A stretch of DNA of 64,000 nt from Bathynomus jamesi (taxonomy: Eukaryota; Arthropoda; Malacostraca; Isopoda; Cirolanidae). A model generated the notes under the pieces. It was not told where the DNA came from. It was given only the letters and a program-made list of their open reading frames with translations, and made no database searches. This document shows positions 44,343-55,045 of the stretch, in pieces; positions within the stretch are counted from its first letter, which is position 1, and every line of letters begins with the position of its first letter. The stretch spans positions 1 through 64,000 of the forward strand of contig JAJOZX010012026.1 in NCBI GenBank assembly GCA_023014485.1, read 5' to 3'. Made by a program: the position numbers and the translations under genes.

Positions 44343-46713
44343 CTACTCCAACTTTGCTCGTTTCCGCAAATTTGGCCTCGCTTTGCGGTCACATTCAACC
44401 ACTTGAAGAAGATTTTGGAAGTGGTCTTCTCCTCTTGCAGCTGAGACAAAATCAGTTGAGAGCTTTACTGCTCTCTCCGCAGGGTCATTCACAACATTTA
44501 ACCCATCCACAATGGACTTGGCTGCCTTGAAGTGGTCATTGTTCTGCCAATTGTCAACATCCTCTGTTAGGAAGGTCATATCCAGGTGAAGAAGGTTCAC
44601 TGTAAACCACGAGTCCTCGTTCACAAGATCAGCCAGGGTTGTCGCTTCTGTCTGTTTTTTGGAAATGACGGTTTGCCATATCCAGAACCGTAGCGGTGTT
44701 TTGGAGTGCTTGGCATTTCATCTGGTTGTATGGCCAGTAACACATCTGCAAGGGCACGACGCTCCTTTTGAGGTACTGCATTGCTGAACAGTGCCAAAAC
44801 AACCAGTTCTGGGGTTAAATACCACAAATGTCTATCAAAGGCTTTCACAGCGCTGACTGAAATGATTGAGTTGACAGCTTTATAGTTGAGCAGAGTCTTG
44901 TATAAGCACAAATCAAACCAAGGGGCATTTGAAGCAGACTGACATATGAGCCACCAATCACAATAATATAAACAACAAAAACAACAAACTCCTTCAGTTT
45001 TTCCTGTTGATGTTGTGTTGTTACAGTTCCTCAAGGTAGTACAGAAATTTGCTCTTCAAGTAGGCATATTTTGATGGAATAAAGAATCTTTGACATCCAC
45101 CTTGCTTTATGCATGGCCCCAGGTCTGTGGAGTGTTCCTTGTTTTGTGACATCATCATCGAGGACTACCTGGCAGAGTTGTGCCATTTCCTTGTAGTCTT
45201 CCCTACAGTATGAAGCGCTTGTGCGGATTGTGCTTAAAACCTTGTTTTTGCAGGATAAAAGCAGTTGTTGTGCATCGTCATTGTACATTGAAATGTCAAT
45301 TTTGGTTAAACTTTCATCCTTTGCATGCGATATGCATTCCCAATTCTTCTGGAATCTTTGGAACAAAGATGCTTCTGGAGACTTTGATGTCTCAATTTTG
45401 AGAGCGTCAAACACATGATCCAGGATTACCTCTCCAACATGATGGCGACATGCACACCACAGAAGAGCACGGTCCAGTTTTGATTGAATGGTAACACAGG
45501 CAGCTGTAACGTGTCCAGTGTTTGATGCTGTTGTGTCAAAACATAAGTTGACAACTGACTGTTTGCACTTCCATGAATGTAGAAACGTGTAAGTGTGCTC
45601 GGCAATGATGTCACCTGATGACATATCACTTCCACGAGGATATCTAGCCACTCCCAGTAGCTTTACATCAGTGGCATTCCCAACCAACACTGGCAATCTT
45701 TCTTCCTTGCCATTCTTGTTTGTGAGCGTATGCATCTGCTTGCCATCCCAGTGGTGTTGCAGCTGTTGGGGCGATCCAATTTTCTCGAATATCTTTGGCG
45801 ATAGCACTTGTTATTGATCGTCGAGCCTTATCAGCAGTTGAATACAACTTGGCCACACGACGTGGATCACCTCCTGCCTCTTGAATTACAGCTTCGGTGA
45901 GCACAGCCTGTTGAACAGGAGTTATGTTTAGTCGAGTAGCAACAGACACGACTGAAGGCCTTTTCAGAATATCATGAGGAATAAAGGCAGACGTACCTGC
46001 ATATGTTGATCTGTGGTGACTACGCTTCCTTTGAAGCTCTGGAATTGCCTCTTCTTCAGTTTCTTCCAAGCTATCTGCAGAGGCACTATCATCAGAGCAT
46101 ACAGAACTTTTCATCTCTTGTACACTGGATGATTCATGACGTTCTCGTCTTGAAGCTTCCGCTAAGATGCGTTTTTCTTTTTACGATCTTTATCAGCTTT
46201 CTTCTTGTCAACACTACCAAATGAGGCTACTCTGTCAGATTTCATTGACTCTAAAAATGCTCTATCTTCCTCATTCTTAATGTTTGTCATTGCATCTTTT
46301 GTCCATACACCAAAGGTCTTATCAAGACGTTCATTCATGGATTGCAACTTAGCCAAAGTGTTTGGAGATTCTCTGCGAGAAACAGGTATTTGACGCAATT
46401 TGTTATTGTCATTAAGAAGGTCAAGTATTAGTTTGCAGCATTGATGGTCTGAAAGCATAGGAATATTTGCTTTAGTGTAGAATGTTTTCAGCTGGATAAG
46501 GACTATGCTGGCAGATTTCCATTTGAGTGGCTGTGTTTGTTTGCCTTCACATATTTCTTTCTGGATGTGCCACATCACGCATCGAAGAACCTGCCGGCAA
46601 GTTGGGAGGCGGACTCCTGTCAATGTACCATCTCCTTCTGTAAGAGCATTGCCAAGACCAAAAATGGCACTTGCTAATCTGGTCTTCTTGGCTTCCATTG
46701 TTACAGCTTCCAT
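44343..46713 (-). pseudogene. Transposase of 44063-47110 element (decayed)
   Basis: Five minus-strand blocks: 46713-46162 ('MEAVTMEAKKTRLASAIFGL', 'CVMWHIQKEICEGKQT'), 46114-45770 (acidic stretch, then 'LTEAVIQEAGGDPRRVAKLY'), 45807-45031 ('LQHHWDGKQMHTL', 'LPVLVGNATDVKLLGVARYP', 'VNLCFDTTASNTGHVTAAC', 'RALLWCACRHHVGEVIL', 'HRPGAMHKARWMSKILYSIK'), 45034-44621 and 44624-44343 ('NDPAERAVKLSTDFVSA'). Single-base shifts near 46165, 45770, 45040 and 44625 separate them. The order D-x-T...NTG...W-x-C...H-H...E...ARW parallels the long-TIR transposase at 34018. A splice acceptor-like 'ttgtctttcag' just before the start suggests a 5' intron. Confidence 0.8.
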
Positions 46714-46778
46714 TGTTTCTGAAAGACAATAAAGGATATTATTAGACTATAAGTGAAGTTTCGTTTATGGTACATGTT

Positions 46779-46872
46779 TTATGTAAATCACCCCTTTAGG
46801 GTGCATCAAATGCCCTTAGGTTCTTGGATTTTAATGTCTATTCTCTCAAATGTTATGTAAATCACCCCTTAG
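46779..46872. repeat. TIR fragment between 17-bp direct repeats
   Basis: A 59-bp copy of the left terminus (TAGGGTGCATCAAATGCCC..., 46797-46855) lies inside the element, bounded by direct repeats of 'tatgtaaatcacccctt' (about 46779-46796 and 46855-46872). Confidence 0.75.
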
Positions 46873-47118
46873 CAACTCTATATTAAAAGAAACAATGTAA
46901 GTAGTCAACTGGTTAGTAAATAAAAAAAAGAGATATTTTTACATAGCGCAGCCCCCAAAAATTGCCGCGAAAATATCAAAGTGACTGGTGGCCACCCAGG
47001 ACCACCTCTGATTTAATTAATTTTTGGCATACACACTTCTAGCAACAAGTGTAAAATTTGAGAGAATAGACATTAAAATCCAAGAACCTAAGGGCGTTTG
47101 ATGCACCCTAACCCACAG

Positions 47119-47325
47119 TGCCAGGTTATTCCTCTGCCAGACCAGCCCTCACAAATTCAATAGTAGACCAAATCATATGGCAAGAGAAAAGAAGGGTGGC
47201 AACTATGTCATGGCCCACCTCAAGAGGCACTGAGTGAGAGCAGCACACCCTTGAGGCAGAAGTGCTTCAAGGTAAATTCAAGCTTGGTTCCCTCACCCTA
47301 GACATGATATTCATATGCTTGAAGG
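47119..47325. other. No gene recognised
   Basis: No recognised coding or repeat structure. Confidence 0.4.
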
Positions 47326-47472
47326 TGTGCAACATAAGGCAACCAAGCTTATCCTTAACCTAAGAAGATTGGAATACAGGGATAGATTAAAGGAACTAGG
47401 TATGTTTAGTTTTGAAAGATGTTGCATGAGGGGAGATATGATACAGATGTTAAAAATGTTTTCAGGTTCGGA
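47326..47472 (+). pseudogene. CR1-type LINE fragment
   Basis: The plus strand reads 'GVQHKATKLILNLRRLEYRD', 'LKELGMFSFERCCMRGDMIQ', 'MLKMFSG', the same region as 39053-39272. It is bounded on the right by a hairpin region. Confidence 0.78.
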
Positions 47473-47513
47473 CAATTTAGGGTAATTATTCGTTTTAGTA
47501 CTTTTTCTCCTTT

Positions 47514-47710
47514 CTGAACCAAAACATATTTTTCTGGTATTTTTTGGTGTGATTTGTTCAAATCTGAACTTCGTTTCTTTGGGAAATAAGCCGTTTTCGA
47601 GAAATTTTAAAATTGAAAATTTCTCAAAAATGGCTCATTTCCCAAAGAAACGAAGTTCAGATTTGAACAAATCACACCAAAAAACACTAGAAAAATATGT
47701 TTTGGTTCAG
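47514..47710. repeat. ~190-bp hairpin, family H, copy 3
   Basis: Almost perfect inverted arms of ~90 bp: 'ctgaaccaaaacatattttt', 'caaatctgaacttcgtttct', 'ttgggaaat' and their complements around a loop near 47615. The best-preserved member. Confidence 0.9.
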
Positions 47711-47789
47711 ACCTAACCTAACCCGCATTTTTTCATAATTTCTAACCTTCAATAGCAGCGTTGGGGTGTTTATACAAATGAGCGGCGAC

Positions 47790-48180
47790 CAACAGGAATA
47801 AATAGACGATTTCGACAGACCCACAAATTTGAACTTGTTGGCCTAGGCCGCCCTAGCCAATGCTCACAGACGTCGAAGCAAAAACTCCTCCAATTAACTG
47901 CACTTTCGGAAGCCAACGCTAAATAGAGCTGTGCATCTAGCTTTGTCAAGAATAACCCAACATACAATAAGTTTTGCCACAGTTTGAGGTGGGATTTTTC
48001 AACCCAAGTGCCTTTTCGACGGGAAACAGAGAAGGAACACTTTTTTTTTCTGCCGCACTCGTCCCTAGTCAATCTTGTGCAATAATAATAATGTACGTCT
48101 CTGATTGGTCGGATAAGGTCACGTGAAACAAAAACCAGATTTAATTGGCTGATTTGACCTATGTTTCCTAATTTTGCCAC
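47790..48180 (-). pseudogene. Merlin/ISXO2-like transposase N-terminal fragment
   Basis: The minus-strand frame from 48180 reads 'CGRKKKCSFSVSRRKGTWVE', 'KSHLKLWQNLLYVGLFLTKL' and 'SESAVNWRSFCFDVCEHWL'. This fits the region of Merlin (IS1016/ISXO2-type) transposases where a zinc-ribbon end leads into 'R.GT.F..S.L.L...L' and then the 'vdW..F.R.vC' block before the catalytic core. The DDE core is missing. Confidence 0.68.
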
Positions 48181-48199
48181 GAGATGTCCCCATAAAACT

Positions 48200-48800
48200 G
48201 GAGGACGACGATCGGTTAAATTTTAACAGCGTTAAGAGCTAAACACTCGGTCAATGGCCTATAATGGCTACTTTTTACATCTAAATTTTTTTTTTTTTCC
48301 ATAAAAAATAATTATTATATTTCCTTGATTTTTATCAGTCTCCCTGAGGTTTCAAGGTGTCCTGAATATGAATTTATATGTTAAATTGTCATAGAATGTC
48401 TCCTTCTATCAAAAATGAACAAAGCATTAAAACAAATATTAACCCAATTTAGATGTATGTAACTTTTACTCACAAGAGACGGATAGGATAACTTTTGGAT
48501 ATAAGAAAATTAGAAAACAGCCTTGTAGAAATTTTTGATCTACAAAAATACTTTTTTAGTCAGTAGATTTTTGGGTTATTATTCATTTTTTGACCCAGTC
48601 ATACCCAGCTATAACAGCAATATATATTGAACAACCAATCAAAATTGAATAAGAAAATATATATATTATCTTGTGCAAATTTATATAAAATGTTTTTTCT
48701 AAAAAAATATTTTCTATTTTCTAATATGTATGTTGTATGTATATAAATTTCAGTTAATTTGTTTATTTTAGCTACCTTTTTTGGAGATTTTCATTCAACT
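48200..48800. other. No gene recognised
   Basis: AT-rich with several T-rich runs. No coding similarity recognised. Confidence 0.4.
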
Positions 48801-48809
48801 ATAGGTTAC

Positions 48810-49180
48810 TTTGTTTATTTTTGGCTACTTTTTCTTGATTTTGCCTACTTCTTTCTGTTACTCATTAGTTTGGTGATTTTCATTCTAAACCATCATATGT
48901 CAATCTTGTGAACTTGATTTTGAAGACCTAATCCACCTTGTTAGCCTCGATGAAGATAAAAGTTTAGATGTTTTTTCCAATCACGGCATAATTCCGACCC
49001 GTGATTTGCCCTAAATATAATACTACCTGTATTTCAAGACAAGACTCGAAGATGTTTAGGTACCGTAAAAAAATCCAAAAAATAAGCGTGTGTGGATTTA
49101 CCATTTCTATCTTTAAGGGCACGTGGCTAGAACATTGCAACTTTTCGATGAATAAAAACCTCGGATAATATGAGTTTCAT
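48810..49180 (+). pseudogene. Merlin-like transposase N-terminal remnant
   Basis: The plus strand reads 'DEDKSLDVFSNHGIIPTRDL', then out of frame 'FRYRKKIQKISVCGFTISIF' and 'KGTWLEHCNFSMNKNL', the same layout as a Merlin-like zinc-ribbon N-terminus with the 'KGTW' block. Diverged from 49390-49660 and frameshifted. Confidence 0.6.
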
Positions 49181-49389
49181 TGTACTCAGAATATCAAAAG
49201 CAAATATAATTATAAAATATTAAAGCATAATTTTCTCATTATTTTGATATAAGTCACTATGTTCGCAGATGCGTCCTTACCAAATTATGTAAATTTAAAT
49301 ATTCACTTTTTGCGACATTTTTTTCTTACCCTCCCAATATTTGCCCGGTGATGTCATGAAAATATGATATATGAGCTAGGCTTAGGCTA

Positions 49390-49660
49390 TTTTTTCGCTA
49401 CTCTGTGACTTAATTAGTTGGATATTTTCTGTTCTGGCTATTTTTGTGATTGGATTCAGTTTGGTCGTGTTTGTGATAGAATTATGACATGCTGTTTGTG
49501 TGGTTTCTGACTTTGAGAACTTGATTCGTCATGTGCTCTAGATGAAGAGAAAGCATTGGATGTTTTTATCAATTGTGGCGTTATTCTCTCATCCTTAACT
49601 TGCCCGAAATGTGACAGAGAGTGCCTAATACAAAAAGATCAGAAGATATTTAGGTGAAAT
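49390..49660 (+). pseudogene. Merlin-like transposase N-terminal remnant
   Basis: The plus strand reads, with one internal shift, 'MTCCLCGF', 'FENLIRHVL', 'DEEKALDVFINCGVILSSLT' and 'CPKCDRECLIQKDQKIFR'. The paired C-x2-C motifs fit a zinc ribbon. It breaks off before the 'KGTW' block at a TTAGG-like hairpin arm (about 49664-49745). Confidence 0.62.
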
Positions 49661-49791
49661 AACCAATATTAACTGGTTAGGCCAACTGAATACCCTTGAT
49701 GATTGGTTAGTTTAAGTAATGATATTTTCGTTAGTTTTAGGCATTTTAGGTTACTATTTCCACTTATGTTAGTTTTAGGGTTAGGTTAATA

Positions 49792-49971
49792 CCAAAACAC
49801 ATTTTTCTAATAATATTTGATGTGCTTTGCTTAGATTTTGACCTCCATTTCCCTTGAAAATGAGCCAAACTTCAAAGTACTATAACTTTGTTGGATCTCA
49901 TTTCCGAGGGAAATGGAGGTCAGATTTGAACAAATCACATCAAATACTACTGGAAAAATGTATTTTGATGT
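49792..49971. repeat. ~190-bp hairpin, family H, copy 4
   Basis: Arms with 'ttttgacctccatttccct' and 'agggaaatggaggtcagatt' around a loop near 49885. Outer arms 'caaaacacatttttctaata' and complement. Confidence 0.85.
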
Positions 49972-50180
49972 GTAAAATGACTGAGTTACTCTTATACATA
50001 ATTACCAAAACCTCGGCTTCTAAATATTTATTTGCGAAAATATTTTTCACAACATTATGCTGAGAAAGTTATCAAACTAGGCAGTGAGTCCATTGTTAAC
50101 TGGAAATCTTTTTGTAAATAAGGTGACTGGTTAGGTTAGGTTAAGTTAAGTTACAGTAGGTTAGGTTGTGTTTAGCACAA

Positions 50181-50347
50181 ATGCAAACTTTTCTGGTCGA
50201 TTTTGAGGTGTTTTGCACGAATCTGCCATCCATTTCCTGTGCAAATGCGTAGTTTTCGATATAGTCATCTCGAAAACTACTCATTTGCACAGGAAACGGA
50301 TGGCAGATTAGTGCAGAAAACCTCAAAATTGACCAGAAAAGTTTGCT
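50181..50347. repeat. ~190-bp hairpin, family H, copy 5
   Basis: Arms with 'gcaaacttttctggtcgatt', 'tctgccatccatttcctgtg', 'caaatg' and their complements around a loop near 50263. Confidence 0.85.
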
Positions 50348-50350
50348 CTC

Positions 50351-51005
50351 ATTATAAAAAGAGACTGGGTCAAAAAAAGAATAATTACCCATGAATGATA
50401 GTTTGTAGATATGGTATATTTTTAGGTTAAGTTTGTAGGCTACTTTGAGAGTAGTAAATAGTTGTACGTTGGTTGGCTGACTTGGGATTGATGTTTTGCA
50501 GGATTCTGTTATTATTATCTCATGACTTGGATAACCTTGATAGGCCCCAGTGGCTTCATGTTTTCTAAATGAAATGTAATGTAATGTTAGTAATTAGGGC
50601 CCTATGGAATCCTGTCTTTGAACAATGTTTAGACTCTAGATGTCTACATGTTCCTCATTTTGGCATGCAGATTCACAACACAATGAATGTAATATAGAAA
50701 CAACAACAAACATTTCACGAAAGAATGTTATACAGGTACAGGAACACAACAACAAACAACAACAAGCATTTTATTTCAGACTCAACAGGTACAAACATTT
50801 ATACTAGTGGGCCACAGAAGGTTAAGAGATAGTTTTCTGGAACACTGACTATGTAGGCCAGCGGAACACGATGAATAATGGACATACAAATAAAACTGCC
50901 TCCACCAATGCTTCCAGATTTGAGATCTATAAAATATATCGGACATCACTCCACTAACTATGAAAAATCTATATAGGGCATAGGTTGATTGCTTGATACC
51001 TCTCA
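50351..51005. other. No gene recognised
   Basis: No recognised coding region. The last ~60 bp already resemble the start of the tandem unit that follows ('tatagggcataggttgattg'). Confidence 0.4.
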
Positions 51006-52440
51006 TCCGTTATGTGAAAAAACTATAGGGCTATAGCTTGATTGCTTGATACCCTCATCCTTTGGAAATTTCCAGCAAATTACAGTAGAGAGTTAACGAC
51101 AAAAGACCTACATTTTTCTCGAGAGTTATGTATGTGTAGGTCTTTAATTAATTAAAGGACCTTTTTATGATTATTTGCCTTCGGTATTTGCGCTACCTAA
51201 TGGTAAAGAAAAAGATTACCTCACCTTATTATTTCGTTGGGCCTCACTTTTGTTCGTAGGGCGCGACGATCTCTTTCGGTTTATTTGCTATAGGCATTCA
51301 CTACACTTAAATACCTGAAGGAATAGGCCTATCCTTTTTGCGTTATTAGGTTTATATCACATGTTATTCACTCAGAACTTATAGGAAGATAAAGTACATC
51401 TTCCTCGCTTAAAGCATCGCTGTAACATAAGCAGCTCCGAGTGCCGCTCATATAAATCTTCGTATTTTATTATTTGCTGATTTTGCAAAGTTCGTTGACT
51501 CTTCTCTCGAAGTAATTTTCATGAGTCAGCAATGGAAAATTTTGAACACGAAATAATAAATTTTTCTTGTGGTTGGATGAGCCCAATGCCTCCATATTGG
51601 GTTTTATGTATGTATGGCAATTATTTTCATTCCCAATAGGCTATGTCGCCAATTCCGAGGCAATTTTGTTGATATTTAATTCAATTAATTGATAATTTAT
51701 ATTTAATTAAGGTATGAAAAAACTATATAGGGCTATGGGTTGATTGCCTGTGCCCTCATCCGTTGGAAATTTCCAACAGACTTCAGTGGAGGGTTACCGA
51801 CAAAAGCCCTATGCTTTTTCGTTAGAGAGTTATAAATATGTAGGTTGTTAAAGGACCGTTTTATATTTAAGTGATTACGGTAATTTTAGCGCCCGGATTT
51901 GGGAATCCTTATGTTAATGAAAATGAAATTGCCTCACCTTATTTTTGCTGGGTCTTTGTTTGCTTCGATGTAGGGCGTTACGATCATTTTCGGTGTAGGG
52001 CCGCCACGATGGAGTTACGCGGCGAATTTACTTAAGGTAATTAATATAGGCAGTCACTATATAAACCCCTGAAGGAATAGGCCTATCCTTTTATAGTCAC
52101 TAGGTTTTATATTATAAGGAATTCACTCAGGACTCTAGGGGGGACAAAGACATCCTCCGCGTTTAAAGCTTCGCTGTAACATAAACAGCCCTGAGAGCCG
52201 TTCCTTGGTTCGCTTGTATTTTTTGCCGTTCTCGCAAAATTTTGTTTTGTCTACTTCTTTTTGGTAGACTAAACAATAAATTGGGTTTTCTTGTTGCTAT
52301 GTGAGGCTGATTCATACATACAGGTTCTTTGTACGTATGGCAATTCAATTATTTCATTCCCAATAGGCTATGTCGCCAATCCCGAGGCAATTTTGTATAG
52401 ATATTTAATTCAATTAATTAATAATTTATATTTAATTATG
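51006..52440. repeat. Tandem duplication of a ~0.71-kb unit
   Basis: Unit 1 (about 51006-51715) and unit 2 (about 51718-52440) align through their length: shared blocks include 'cctcatcc' with 'ggaaatttcca', 'gaaggaataggcctatcctt', 'gctgtaacataa', and 'caataggctatgtcgccaat'. Both end in 'tttatatttaatta'. Identity is roughly 75% by eye. A third partial start lies at about 50960-51005. No coding region recognised. Confidence 0.8.
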
Positions 52441-52624
52441 AAATAAATGTACCACATATGATACCATGTTGTGAGTGCGTATAGTTTTTCCATATACTCG
52501 GGGGGGCCGGAGAAAAATTTGTATGTTATAGATCAAAATTTTTTGACAAACTGTGTAAAACATGTAAAAAAAATGAATCAAAAGAATGAAGTAGAAATTT
52601 AGGAAGAGAGAGGTTACTCAAGAC

Positions 52625-53172
52625 CAGAGCTGGGCAATAAATACATTGAATGTATTTAAATACTAAATACTAAATACATGGGAGAAATGTATTTAAATAC
52701 TAAATACTAAATACATTTTACGAATGTATTTAGATACTAAATACAAAATACATCAATTGTATTTAAATACATTTGTAAATACATTTTAAATTGTTATCTG
52801 CAGATATATCACTGTTTGATTCACCGGATTTGCTTGTTGAAGCCATGACATGCACACGATAAAGAAATCAACCGCTTTCGACTAAGAGTGGCACACAACT
52901 GATTGAACTGACACGTTGAAACATGAACCATGCTGTACTACACTGTTGACGCGTCGTACTGTGCTAGTACAGAACGTGTATTAAACCAGTAAAGTATTTA
53001 TATTTTTATATTTTGAGTATTTAAATACATTGTATTTAAATATTCATTAAAGTATTTAAATACTATATTTAAATACATGAAAAACAATGTATTTATAAAT
53101 ACAGTTCTAAATACACAAATGTATTTAAATACGTATTTAAATACAAATGTATTTAAATACTGCCCAGCTCTG
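52625..53172. mobile_element. 548-bp hAT MITE
   Basis: Ends CAGAGCTGGGCAATAAATAC and ...TACTGCCCAGCTCTG, hAT-type termini. A perfect 8-bp target duplication CTCAAGAC flanks it (52617-52624 and 53173-53180). Both subterminal zones are arrays of 'tatttaaatac'-type repeats on either strand, with a ~190-bp unique core. No coding capacity. Confidence 0.93.
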
Positions 53173-53326
53173 CTCAAGACCTATTCAAATAGGAAAGTTC
53201 AAGAGGCCAACTTCTCAAGTTTAGTTAAAGTTATGTCAATCAGTTTGACTCCCTTTAGGTATAGGAAATTTATGGGATTAAAGTAAAGTTATTAAGCATT
53301 TTAACTTTGCTCAGTTTGTGTAAGGT

Positions 53327-53552
53327 TTATAAGTCACCAGTCTTAATTTTTTCTTGTAAAAGTTTTCTGGCTTTCAAAGCAGTCTTTCTTTGAGGCCTGT
53401 CTGGTTTAGTCTGAGTTACATCAGGCACATTGAGAGATTCCTCCCCAATAGTATCCTGATCCATCCTTTGGGGTAATGGTTCTAATTTAGCCCCACACTC
53501 CAAAGGATATAGTAATGTGATATCTCTGGTGGTTTCACCAGTTGCTGTTTTC
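53327..53552 (-). pseudogene. BEL pol C-terminal end (minus)
   Basis: The minus strand reads 'LKTATGETTRDITLLYPLEC', then an acidic linker and 'KTALKARKLLQEKIKTGDL' before a stop. It is the continuation of the BEL integrase C-terminal domain that breaks off at 60152. The gypsy at 53557-60147 separates them, with AGTT at both junctions. Closely similar in layout to the plus-strand BEL at 37684-38292. Confidence 0.85.
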
Positions 53553-53556
53553 AGTT

Positions 53557-54371
53557 TGTAAGAGTCCGGTTTTATTTATTTAGACCTTTACAAGTTTACG
53601 TAGATAATTAACTAAATGCCAGGGTCACCAGCGCCCAAGTACTAGATTGGCATCCGGCACTGCGGCGCAAAGTTAATTTTAATGAAAGAGAAGGGAAGGA
53701 CTGATTATTAAATCAATATGAATTTTTATATTTTATTGACAACAATTAATGAGTATATGCAAAGGGGATTTTTACCCGTAACAACTTTGATGGACTTATA
53801 ATGGCGAGATTAAATAATGGCCCGTTTGGCTAATATATAACAGTCTGCAAATAATACTGATTATAATAATGAATAATAATACAGTAATAATAATATATAA
53901 TAATAATAACAAAGATAATAATAACAAAGATAATATCAATAATAACTAAAAGATAATAATAACAAAGATAATAATAACAAAGATAATAATAACAAAGATA
54001 ATAATAACAAAGATAATAATAACAAAGATAATAATAACAAAGATAATAGCCACAATGACAACCTTGTCACAAAAGGAACTTTGCTTGCTGGCGGGGTGCT
54101 TTCGAATAATAATGGTTTTTTTTTGGCGTCCTTTGTGTTGTCGTTGCACACAAGTTTGTTTTTACTTAACAATTTTACCAACCAGCCAAAATAATCCTTA
54201 AAAGCCCATTCATGTCTAGTCACACCACACTGAATTCTTAAGAATTAAATTTGATCACTGGACATATTTAACTTGTATTTATTTATTTATTTTAGATTTA
54301 AATATTTCACTCATGCCAATTTGTGGCAGTTTTCACTAATAAAGAATACTCTTGTGGTGCAAGGCACTACA
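53557..54371 (-). repeat. 3' LTR of scrambled gypsy
   Basis: 815 bp; on the minus strand TGTAGTGCCTTGC...CTCTTACA. Contains a 15-bp tandem repeat (aacaaagataataat) at 53900-54050. Minus-strand PPT 'tttttggggggcagt' precedes it at 54372-54390. Confidence 0.88.
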
Positions 54372-54419
54372 AGTACTGCCCCCCAAAAACATGGTTGTCA
54401 GGGGTAAAAAAAAAAACAC

Positions 54420-55045
54420 TTAAATGTCAAAACGCACTGGCTTACGAATGACTCTTCCAGAACGAGTCGTTGTTTGCTTTTGGATGGCAATATCCTGCAG
54501 CACTGGTTCTGAAGGCATGGATGGTGCTACAGGTGCAGTAGGGACATTGGGGGAAGGGGATTCTTGGTGCCTGTGCGATGGAGCCACTGGCTGGTTCAAA
54601 GACAGTTGGTTGCGATAATGAAGGAGAATTGGAAGAGGGATGATAGATTGTTGTACCCTCGGATGAGGTGGTGGTACATAGGATTTAGGAAGGGTAGATT
54701 GCTGTACCTGTATATGAGATGAAGGTACAGAAGATTGAGGAGGGATAGGTTGCTGTACCTGTATTTGAGGTGGAGGTACAGAAGTTTGAGGGAGGATAGG
54801 ATCTTTTGTTGGAGAAAAATCAAGGTATGCTGGTTTCAAGCGGTCCACAGAAACAGTTTCACGCTTGCCCACCTTGTCAATGATGAAAGTTTTGGGTTTA
54901 CGGTCTAGCACAAGGAAGGGACCATCATAGGGGCAGTGAAGAGGGTAGCGGTGAGCATCATGTCTCAAGAAAACATGGTGCAAGTTTGTAAATCAGGGGA
55001 AACGAAGGTAGTTTGTGAAGTGGAAGTTCTAGGTGCTGTGGGACG
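54420..55045 (-). pseudogene. Gypsy pol C-terminal domain
   Basis: The minus strand reads 'TTFVSPDLQTCT' and, after a one-base shift, 'HHVFLRHDAHRYPLHCPYDG', 'PFLVLDRKPKTFIIDK' and 'VSVDRLKPAYLDF', the domain that follows integrase in this gypsy lineage (compare 20214-20642). A Pro/Gln-rich tail with repeats of 'PPPQIQVQQ' type ends 'RSGRVIRKPVRFDI'. It abuts gag of the opposite strand at 55046. Confidence 0.85.

Larger units (their letters stand above)
44063..47110 (-). mobile_element. DNA transposon with 140-bp TIRs
   Basis: Ends TAGGGTGCATTAAACGCCC and GGGCGTTTGATGCACCCTA; the inverted repeats cover about 44063-44205 and 46975-47110 and include 'gtggccacccaggaccacc'. ACCCACAG flanks both sides (44055-44062 and 47111-47118), a perfect 8-bp target duplication. 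It carries one decayed transposase on the minus strand. Superfamily not assigned. Confidence 0.9.

Noticed and set aside
53936..54223. Leu/Ser-rich frames near the 15-bp repeat (also 59560-59929)
   Set aside because: The reading is a translation of the tandem repeat inside the gypsy LTR, in several frames, and looks like a membrane protein only by chance.
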